From Planctomycetota bacterium (GTDB taxonomy: Bacteria > Planctomycetota > UBA8108 > UBA1146 > JAJFFE01), in NCBI GenBank assembly GCA_020425835.1, contig JAGQRC010000310.1:1-5335 (forward strand): a DNA stretch of 5,335 nt, written 5' to 3'. A program made the position numbers and the translations under genes. Positions 1-5,253 of this stretch are shown in pieces; within the stretch, counting starts at the first letter, position 1; every line of letters begins with the position of its first letter. The notes under the pieces were generated by a model. It was not told the DNA's origin. It did not search any database and saw only the letters and a list, made by a program, of their open reading frames with translations.

Positions 1-1255
1 GGAAGTAGTAGTCGAGGCAGAGCTCAGCGCCGCACTGGGTGCCGGCGGTCTCGACATCGTCGATGTCGAGGCCGGAGTCGGTCCAACCGGTCGCGTAGGC
101 GTTGAGGATCGTTCCCGCGCAACCACGACGGAGCTGGAACGCGTGGTCCGAGTCACCCGCCGGGTCACCGATCAGGGTGATGTTCGACACCTGCGGGTTG
201 GTACGCGGGCAGTCGGCGTACTCGGCCGGCTCCTCGCGGTTGTCGACCTCGAAGCCGTTGTCCGGCTTCCCGGAGTCGGCGACGAAGTTGTCGTAGTCGT
301 GGCCGACCCAGAACTGGCCACGTCCGTGCCAACCGAACGAGTAGTCGAACTTGTCGTCACCGATCGCGGTGGCGAGGCCCCACTTCAGGTCCACGTCGCC
401 ACCGAACCACTCGACACCGTCGTCGCGGTTCTGCTTGACTTGGACGTGCTCGAAGATCGTCTCGTTGTTCACGCCGAACATGGAGATCGCGTTGACCTCG
501 TTGTTCAGCGAGATGTCGGTTCCACCGAACTCGACGCGGACGTAGCGGAGGGTACCGCTGGAGGTCGTGTCGTCGGCGCCACCGAACATGAACGGATCAC
601 CCGAAGCGCTCGCCAGCGGGAGACCTTCCGGAATCCCGAGGAAGGTGCTGTTGGTGCCGAGGAAGATGAGTCCTCCCCAGTCCATCTGCGCACGCGAACC
701 GACCGGGTTCTCGCTGGTGAAGACGATCGGAGCGACCGGGGTGCCGTCAGCGATGAGCTGGCCACCCTGGTTGACCACGATGAAGCCGTTGGTCTCGCTG
801 TCACCGAGGACGGTGGTTCCCGCCTGAATGGTCAGGACCGCGCCCGGAGTGACCTCGACCTGACCCTCGATGATGTGGGTGTCGAGCTTCGACCAGACCT
901 CGGTGCCGACGATCGGCGTGTTGTGGACGACGATGTTGCCCTTGCAGGGCAGAGCATCCGGCGTCGGGTCGAGTTCCCAGGTCGGGTAGGGAGCGGCCGG
1001 AGCGGCACCGCCCTGGAAGAGGAAGCTCAGCAGGTAGACCGCGTCGCCGATGTCCTTGCCGCCGTCATCGTTGGCGTCGGCAGCGTCTTGGCAGACGGGG
1101 TTCGGACCACCCTGGAAGAGGTTCGAGAGCAGGAAGAGGGCGTCACCGATGTCGACGGCGCCGTCGTCGTTGGTATCACCCCGCAGGAAGTGCGACTGAG
1201 CGGAGAGGGGAGCCGCGACACAGAGCAGTGCGGCGACCACGAGGAGTCTGCGCAT
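1..1255 (-). CDS. Secreted dockerin-repeat surface protein with repetitive beta-rich body (3' end outside window)
   Basis: The reading frame is open for 418 codons from ATG at 1255 to the left edge, with no stop, so the C-terminus is missing. The start is fixed by a strong AGGAGG (1264-1269) 8 nt upstream. Residues 1-20 form a signal peptide (MRRLL, then a hydrophobic run, ending in LSAQ), so the protein is exported. Residues 27-38 (DTNDDGAVDIGD) and 60-71 (DANDDGGKDIGD) are two EF-hand-like calcium loops, each followed by an LLSxLFQGG helix. This is the dockerin-like pair seen in many planctomycete secreted proteins, here at the N-terminus. From about residue 105 the protein is beta-rich and Gly/Asn/Asp-rich, with segments such as VTPGAVLTIQAGTTVLGD, LRYVRVEFGGTDI and DDGVEWFGGDVDLKWG. 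These suggest a parallel beta-helix-like extracellular domain also seen in other bacterial surface proteins. Exact function is unknown. Codon use is strongly biased to C-ending codons, which hints at high expression. Confidence 0.88.
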   Translation of the reverse strand, partial: MRRLLVVAALLCVAAPLSAQSHFLRGDTNDDGAVDIGDALFLLSNLFQGGPNPVCQDAADANDDGGKDIGDAVYLLSFLFQGGAAPAAPYPTWELDPTPDALPCKGNIVVHNTPIVGTEVWSKLDTHIIEGQVEVTPGAVLTIQAGTTVLGDSETNGFIVVNQGGQLIADGTPVAPIVFTSENPVGSRAQMDWGGLIFLGTNSTFLGIPEGLPLASASGDPFMFGGADDTTSSGTLRYVRVEFGGTDISLNNEVNAISMFGVNNETIFEHVQVKQNRDDGVEWFGGDVDLKWGLATAIGDDKFDYSFGWHGRGQFWVGHDYDNFVADSGKPDNGFEVDNREEPAEYADCPRTNPQVSNITLIGDPAGDSDHAFQLRRGCAGTILNAYATGWTDSGLDIDDVETAGTQCGAELCLDYYF

Positions 1256-1535
1256 TCCGGAGACCTCCTAAGGAAAAGGTAGGAATTGACTCGACGCGTT
1301 GAGCCCAACTGCGAGGAGCCGGTGGAGCTCGTCCGGCCATTCCGTCCGAGCCGCGGGCATTGTTCACCGGCGAGTCAAGGCAGGCGAAAGGTCGAATGAA
1401 GAGTGCGACGACCGGAGGTGAAGATCCGTTGAAGACGAGACCGTGCTCATCGGGAAGAGGTCGATGGCACAAGGAGCCGGACGGGATGAGCCGAACAACG
1501 CCTAGCAGTCCGCTGAGCTCTTGCCACACGGGGTA
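1256..1535 (-). other. Intergenic region between DUF2017 gene and surface-protein gene
   Basis: These 280 nt hold no convincing gene. They should contain the 3' end of the clpS-DUF2017 transcript and the promoter of the surface-protein gene. The only clear signal is the AGGAGG ribosome-binding site at 1264-1269. A TTGACT hexamer lies on the minus strand at 1378-1373, but no matching -10 box sits 16-18 nt downstream. No hairpin followed by a T-run was seen, so any terminator here is not of the classic intrinsic type. Confidence 0.6.
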
Positions 1536-2063
1536 CTAGCGAGAGACGTCATCCGGGTCGATCTCGAAGTCGACCATTCCCGTCGCTTCGAGCAAGCCCT
1601 GCTCGAGGCTGCCGAGGAGATGGAGCATGAGGATCTGGTCGGCTCTCGGGTCGTTGGGTTGGAGCCGCGCTTCCCAGTCCTCGTCCTCGATCTCGAGCTC
1701 CTCGGCGAGAACGACTCGAAGATCGTTCAAGAAGGAGAGGGTCGCATCGAACTGGCTCGCGGGAACGACGATGCGAGCCCCGAGCTCGGCGATCTCCCCG
1801 CGTGCGAGGATCTGCTCGAAAGCCTCGATCTTCGCCATGCGCTGCGCGAGAAGATCGCCCGCGATGAGTTGACGGTACTCGGTTTCGCGATCGGGATCGG
1901 AGTAGGCCGGGGGGAAGAGCCGCTGGAGCGCGCGGGAGGTGAAGTCCGGTGAGTCCAACACCTCGCGCAGTCGATCCGGGAGCAGATGGAGGAACTGGAA
2001 CAACGGCGGCGACATCTCGAGCACGAAGTCTTCGTTGTCCCGACGTCGAACAGCGATGAACAT
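1536..2063 (-). CDS. DUF2017 family protein, partner gene of clpS
   Basis: This encodes a 175-residue soluble protein of unknown biochemical role. I recognise the DUF2017 family, which in Actinobacteria typically sits directly after clpS. Family-like segments are the RLFPPAYSDPDRETEYRQL block (about residues 48-66) with a following helix, the FLNDLRVVLAEELEI block near the middle of the C-terminal half, and a final LMLHLLGSLEQGLLEAT helix. The protein is mostly helical and acidic, with no signal peptide or membrane segment. The start is ATG at 2063, sharing one base with the clpS stop (TGATG), which implies translational coupling. The frame is open further upstream to 2387, but that extension is arginine-rich shadow sequence inside clpS and is not adopted. 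The stop is TAG. Family assignment is from memory of the motifs. Any role in ClpS/Clp protease function is inferred from gene pairing only. Confidence 0.85.
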   Translation of the reverse strand: MFIAVRRRDNEDFVLEMSPPLFQFLHLLPDRLREVLDSPDFTSRALQRLFPPAYSDPDRETEYRQLIAGDLLAQRMAKIEAFEQILARGEIAELGARIVVPASQFDATLSFLNDLRVVLAEELEIEDEDWEARLQPNDPRADQILMLHLLGSLEQGLLEATGMVDFEIDPDDVSR

Positions 2064-2494
2064 CAGCTTTGCTCGAGCGTCGCTTGAAGGCCGAAACCGT
2101 GCAGCCGACCGACGAAGTACTCGGCCTTCTCCCGGGGAACCGTGGCAACGACCGACTTGCCGAGATTGTGCACTTCCAACATCAGCTTCGTCGCCTTCTC
2201 GAGGGAGTATCCGAACAACCTCTGGATGACGTAGGTCACGTAGGTCATCAGATTGACCGGATCGTTCCAGACAATGACGTTCCAGTTGCGATCGAGTCGC
2301 TCCTCGACGGCGACCTCGACACCGAGCTCTTCCTCGGGACTTGCGGAATCGGCATCGCCCCCACTCGCATCGCCGCGCGCACCGCATCGGTCGACCGCTG
2401 TCGCGGACCGAGCGGGTCGATGACCATCACGCGGACGGTGCGCGGCACGCGCCGGAAGGAAGCTGGCGTTCGGGCTGAGAAGGTCTCGGATCAT
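2063..2494 (-). CDS. clpS: ClpS, adaptor for Clp protease (N-degron recognition)
   Basis: ClpS delivers proteins with destabilising N-terminal residues to the ClpA/ClpC-ClpP protease in the cytoplasm. The core is residues 71-142: [16 protein letters not shown], then the helix [17 protein letters not shown] and a C-terminal [20 protein letters not shown]. Asn77-Asp78 and His109 fit the N-end-binding pocket of the family, and Met83 fits the gatekeeper position. The third pocket residue is Pro (NDP), as in actinobacterial ClpS, rather than the proteobacterial NDD. The protein is 143 residues against about 100-110 usual, because residues 1-50 form an Arg/Ala/Asp-rich extension of low complexity. 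No ATG, GTG or TTG lies in frame between codon 1 and the core, so ATG 2494 is the only usable standard start here, although it has no clear ribosome-binding site. It overlaps the stop of a mini-ORF (ATGA), which could allow coupled initiation. The gene ends TGA, overlapping the DUF2017 start. Confidence 0.92.
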   Translation of the reverse strand: MIRDLLSPNASFLPARAAHRPRDGHRPARSATAVDRCGARGDASGGDADSASPEEELGVEVAVEERLDRNWNVIVWNDPVNLMTYVTYVIQRLFGYSLEKATKLMLEVHNLGKSVVATVPREKAEYFVGRLHGFGLQATLEQS

Positions 2495-2619
2495 CGGTCG
2501 GGCTCTATCGGGTAGGACTCGGGCGGGAGACCGGCTTCCTCCTTCGCGGAAACTCGCCTCACTGTTCTCTCCGCTGCGCTCTTCGGACGGGAAAAGCTAC
2601 CGCCCGGCCGCTCCTCCAT
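2491..2619 (-). CDS. Possible 42-residue mini-ORF just upstream of clpS (doubtful)
   Basis: An ATG at 2619 opens 42 codons (begins [16 protein letters not shown], ends YPIEPDR) and stops at a TGA that overlaps the clpS ATG as ATGA. That overlap is the usual layout for translational coupling and would compensate for the weak ribosome-binding site of clpS. Against it, the ORF has no strong ribosome-binding site of its own, contains AGA, AGG and ATA codons that are rare in the neighbours, and matches no family I recognise. It is also in the same frame as the selenoprotein gene, beginning 13 codons after that gene's final TGA, so it could be read as a continuation if that TGA were bypassed. Coincidence remains the simplest explanation. 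Confidence 0.22.
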   Translation of the reverse strand: MEERPGGSFSRPKSAAERTVRRVSAKEEAGLPPESYPIEPDR

Positions 2620-2655
2620 CAACTTCTCGAGTGGGGCTCGAGTCTCGGAGGCGCC

Positions 2656-3816
2656 TCAACGCTTCCCCGCGTCCGCTTCTGCGTCCGCGACGAGGCGGTG
2701 GAGCATCGTGTCCAGCTCCGCTCCTCGGGGAGTCGTGGCTCGAATCACCCCATGGTGATCGATCACGTACAGCGTGGGCCAACGTCGGACGTTCCACAAG
2801 CTGGAGATCGGACCACGAGTACCCTCCTCCCCGTTCCAGAAACTCCGCCAGGTGATGTCCTTGTCCCGCGCGACCCGGCGGACACGCTCGAGATCCGCAT
2901 CGCTGTTGACCCCGATCAGCGCGAAAGGACGTCCTCGCATCGATTCCACGAGCGACCGCTCGTGCGGGAACATCGCCCGACAGGGCGGTCACCAGTCCCC
3001 CCAGAAGTCGAGCAGGATCACCTTGCCTCGGTAGTCCGACAGCCGGAACGGGACACCGTCGAGGTCCGTCCCCACGATGTCGGGCGCCTCGAGACCGACC
3101 TTCAGCCGCTCCCGCGAGAACTTCGGTCCACGCGCGCGGATCGACAGGAGCGAATCCTCGGGGACGAGCTCGACGACACGCTCGAAGTCGCGCTCGGCCA
3201 GCTCGCGCGCCTCGTCCGTCGGCTCGCCTCGCTCGATCCGGGACAACCCACGACAGTAGTAGGCGAAAGCGCGGGTCTCGGGGAGCGGGTTCTCGTCGAT
3301 CACTCGGTCGAGAAGGGCGCGGTACTCCTCACCCGGAATCGCGCGCGACAGCCGATCGAAGCGGCGCGCGACCGGGAGGAGATGTTCACTCGACGCGAAC
3401 TCCTCGATCGTCGAACGGAGGAGTCCCACCGGGTCCCGGTCGATTCGGGTCCGCAACAACAGACCGACGAAGTGGAGGCGGGCGGTGGGGCTGCCGCACT
3501 CGGTCATCGCGGCGGCGATCCTGTCTCGCCACGCCTGTTGGAACGGCAGCGCGATGGAGCTGGTCATCCGCGTCGCGGTCGCACGGTCCCCGCTCTTCAT
3601 AGCCTGCACGTACTCGTCCGAGGCGCGCACACGCTCGAGCTCGTCCCGCATCCGCTGGTCGGCCGACCTCCACTCCTCCCACATGCGCTCCACGTGCACG
3701 CGCGCGCGCTCCTCCGGAGTCGTCTCCACTCCGGGACCGTCCGCGAGCGCTCGCCCGATCACGGGAGCGAGGAGCAACAGCGCCCCGATTCCCGCCCGCT
3801 GGATGCGGATGCCCAT
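2656..3816 (-). CDS. Secreted TlpA-like thiol-disulfide oxidoreductase, selenoprotein (W-Sec-P-P-C)
   Basis: This is read as one 386-residue protein interrupted by an in-frame TGA (2991-2989) at codon 276, interpreted as selenocysteine. The start ATG at 3816 has AAGGAG (3828-3823) 6 nt upstream. Residues 1-25 are a signal peptide ending in ALA, so it acts in the periplasm or outside. Residues about 30-235 form a charged helical domain I do not recognise. Residues 238-380 are a redoxin/TlpA thioredoxin fold: an APDI...GTDLDGVPFRLSDYRGK lead-in, LLDFWGDW, then U276-P-P-C279, PHERSLVE, the FALIGVNSD strand, and WPTLYVID with cis-Pro347. Sec replaces the nucleophilic first cysteine, so a Sec-Cys selenylsulfide would be the redox centre. 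Activity is probably thiol-disulfide exchange or reduction. The frame ends at TGA 2658-2656. The ATG at 2973 lacks a ribosome-binding site, so the C-terminal half is not an independent gene. A genuine nonsense mutation or sequencing error (TGC to TGA) is the alternative. Confidence 0.87.
2947..2964 (-). promoter_or_regulatory. Candidate bacterial SECIS hairpin
   Basis: On the minus strand, CACGAGC (2964-2958) pairs perfectly with GCTCGTG (2953-2947) around the four-base loop GGTC (2957-2954). The stem begins 24 nt and the loop 31 nt after the TGA. This fits known bacterial SECIS elements: an apical loop roughly 16-37 nt from the UGA, short, with G in its first two positions. The E. coli fdhF element also carries GGUC in its loop. 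An outer TTC/GAA pairing could extend the stem past a three-base bulge. The hairpin lies inside coding sequence (codons for PHERSLV), as expected in bacteria. SelB binding is inferred. Confidence 0.7.
2989..2991 (-). other. In-frame TGA read as selenocysteine (codon 276)
   Basis: The codons run TTC TGG GGG GAC TGG TGA CCG CCC TGT, that is F-W-G-D-W-U-P-P-C. The TGA sits at the first cysteine position of the thioredoxin active site, the most common place for Sec in thioredoxin-like selenoproteins. The protein similarity continues without shift on both sides. hemH and clpS end in TGA and contain no internal TGA, so general reassignment of TGA is unlikely. Confidence 0.85.
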
Positions 3817-3832
3817 ACGATTCTCCTTCTTC

Positions 3833-3867
3833 CTCGGGGTCGCCGAGCATCGGCTTCGCTCCCCGAG
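3833..3867 (-). promoter_or_regulatory. Leader hairpin before the selenoprotein ribosome-binding site
   Basis: On the minus strand CTCGGGG (3867-3861) pairs with CCCCGAG (3839-3833). An inner perfect stem GCCGA-TGC-TCGGC (3854-3842) is separated from it by a small asymmetric internal loop (6 nt and 2 nt). The hairpin ends 4 nt before the AAGGAG ribosome-binding site and has no T-run after it. It is therefore more likely a leader structure, or a processing or attenuation site between hemH and the selenoprotein gene, than an intrinsic terminator. Its function is unproven. Confidence 0.4.
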
Positions 3868-3929
3868 TGTCCGGCGTCCTTCACCGGCGCGAGCAGCGGC
3901 GGCACACTTCCCGGACTACCGACCCGGAC

Positions 3930-5054
3930 TCATGAAGGGTCCGACGCAGTCCTCACGCGCATCGCGTCGGCGCGTCGTCGAGTGTCCTCGAGCGCTCGAC
4001 GAACCGCAGCTTCATCGTACTGGTCGGGCGGAACCGTCCAACCTCGGAGCTGGTCCGAGGCGATCTCGGCGAGGAGGTCGAGGTGATCGCCGCGTTCGTT
4101 CAGGCAAGGGATGTAACGGAAGCGTCCCCCGCCCGCCCCCTCGAAGATCTCTCGGTTCTGCATGTCGATCTCTTCGATGGTTTCCAGGCAGTCCGCCGAG
4201 AATCCGGGACAGATCACGTCGACACTCGCGACGCCATCCTTGCCCCACGCCTTCAGCGTCTCGTCGGTGTAGGGCTGGAGCCACGGTTCACGGCCGAACC
4301 GGGACTGGAAGGTGACGCGATACCGATCGTCCGCCAGACCGAGCGCCTCGGCCAGCAAACGGCCGGTCTTGTGGCAATGGCAGTGGTAGGGATCGCCCGA
4401 CCGGAAGTAGCGCTCCGGAAGGCCATGGAAACTGAGGAGCAGTCGCTCCGGCTCGCCCCCGTCGCTCCACCGTTCACGGACCGAGCTGGCGAGTGCCCCG
4501 ATGTACCCGGGATGATCGTGATACTGGTGAACGGTACGAAGCTCGGGAACCCAACGCCTCCGCTCGAGCGAAGCGAACAACGCATCGAGCGTCGATGCCG
4601 TCGTCGAGGCGGAGTACTGAGGATAGAGCGGCATGACGAGCACTCGGCGACAGCCGTGGTCGAGGAGCTCCTGGAGCGCGGCATCGATCGAGGGAGATCC
4701 GTAGCGCATCCCCAGGGCGACGTGGATCGGTCCGCCGAACCGTCGACGCAAACGCTCCTCGACCCCGGAGCGCTGAGCCTTCGAGGTCACCAGGAGCGGT
4801 GACCCCCCCTCGCTCCAGACCTTTTCGTAGGCGTGCGCCGACTTCGCCGGACGCGTGGTCAGGACGAAGCACTCGAGAATGATCTTCCACTTCCAACGGG
4901 GCAGCTCGATCACGCGGGGGTCGGACAGGAACTCCCGGAGGTAGCGCTTCAACGCCTCCTTCGTCGGCGCGTCGGGCGTCCCGAGGTTCGTGATCATCAC
5001 GCCGACCGCGGGCGACGAGTCGTGTCGAAAGTTCGGTTCTCCGAGGTATTCCAT
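3930..5054 (-). CDS. hemH: Ferrochelatase (protoporphyrin ferrochelatase)
   Basis: HemH inserts Fe(II) into protoporphyrin IX to make protoheme, the last step of the classical heme pathway, in the cytoplasm or at the inner membrane face. The protein is 374 residues from the ATG at 5054. The N-terminal GVMITNLGTPDAP strand and REFLSDPRVIE are typical of the family. SFHGLPERYF carries the catalytic His210, and SADCLETIEEID carries the conserved metal-site Glu291. VMPLYPQYSASTTAS is another family block. A CHCH motif (Cys225, Cys227) follows the catalytic loop. Cysteines also occur at CPGFSADC and IPCLNE, but whether a [2Fe-2S] cluster forms, as in some bacterial ferrochelatases, cannot be judged. 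The ATG is preferred because GAGAGGG (5069-5063) lies 8 nt upstream. An in-frame GTG at 5063 would add three residues with a weaker AAGG site. The stop is TGA. The selenoprotein gene follows after 113 nt on the same strand, possibly cotranscribed. Confidence 0.95.
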   Translation of the reverse strand: MEYLGEPNFRHDSSPAVGVMITNLGTPDAPTKEALKRYLREFLSDPRVIELPRWKWKIILECFVLTTRPAKSAHAYEKVWSEGGSPLLVTSKAQRSGVEERLRRRFGGPIHVALGMRYGSPSIDAALQELLDHGCRRVLVMPLYPQYSASTTASTLDALFASLERRRWVPELRTVHQYHDHPGYIGALASSVRERWSDGGEPERLLLSFHGLPERYFRSGDPYHCHCHKTGRLLAEALGLADDRYRVTFQSRFGREPWLQPYTDETLKAWGKDGVASVDVICPGFSADCLETIEEIDMQNREIFEGAGGGRFRYIPCLNERGDHLDLLAEIASDQLRGWTVPPDQYDEAAVRRALEDTRRRADAMRVRTASDPS

Positions 5055-5253
5055 GCCGAGCACCCTCTCGCCTTCGGTCCGCGGACTCTACTTCGGCCCC
5101 CGTCCGAGGTCGAGATGATCGTCGGACGTTCGGACACCGTTCCGGAGGACGAGTCGGCGATCGTCTCGCGACGCGCGATTGTGCTTGTCGAGACGCGACG
5201 CTCCGCGCATCCTCATGTCCGCTCGAGGAACCACACCGAAGGACAAGAGGGTC
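5055..5253. other. Divergent intergenic region between hemH and the right-edge gene
   Basis: About 200 nt that should carry promoters for both directions. It contains two 7-bp inverted repeats: CGTCCGA (5101-5107) with TCGGACG (5122-5128), 14 nt apart, and CGTCTCG (5162-5168) with CGAGACG (5189-5195), 20 nt apart. Either could be an operator or a hairpin, but such repeats are not rare in GC-rich DNA. No RNA gene was recognised. Confidence 0.35.
5085..5113 (-). promoter_or_regulatory. Possible sigma70-like promoter for hemH
   Basis: On the minus strand TCGACC (5113-5108) and TAGAGT (5090-5085) are separated by 17 nt, a fair but imperfect match to -35 and -10 boxes. A transcript starting about 7 nt downstream would have a leader of roughly 20-25 nt before the hemH ATG, including its ribosome-binding site. 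The match is weak for GC-rich DNA and planctomycete promoters are poorly defined. Confidence 0.25.

Noticed and set aside
143..1282. 379-codon plus-strand ORF
   Set aside because: It lies antisense to the surface-protein gene, which has a signal peptide, a strong ribosome-binding site and recognisable motifs. The plus-strand translation is a Val/Asp/Arg-rich shadow with no domain.
1176..1529. 117-codon minus-strand ORF (GTG start) between the DUF2017 gene and the surface-protein gene
   Set aside because: It overlaps the surface-protein start in another frame, has no clear ribosome-binding site and no recognisable domain or protein-like composition.
2626..2642. CTCGAG-CCCCA-CTCGAG hairpin after the selenoprotein stop as a terminator
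   Set aside because: The 6-bp stem with 5-nt loop is plausible as a hairpin, but no T-run follows it on the minus strand, so an intrinsic terminator cannot be supported.
2656..2973. Independent 105-residue gene starting at the ATG after the TGA
   Set aside because: No ribosome-binding site precedes this ATG, and the fragment is half a thioredoxin fold whose other half lies in frame directly upstream, so it is part of the selenoprotein.
2989..2991. TGA reassigned genome-wide (for example to Trp or Gly)
   Set aside because: hemH, clpS and the selenoprotein itself end at TGA, and no internal TGA occurs in the other genes. The replaced position is a cysteine, which fits selenocysteine.
2597..2992. 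131-codon minus-strand ORF starting with GTG right at the TGA
   Set aside because: It is out of frame with the thioredoxin fold, has no family motif and no ribosome-binding site. It is a shadow of the selenoprotein C-terminal half.
2698..4086. 462-codon plus-strand ORF
   Set aside because: It is antisense to the selenoprotein gene and the end of hemH. The product is Arg/Pro/His-rich and low complexity, as expected from GC-rich antisense frames.
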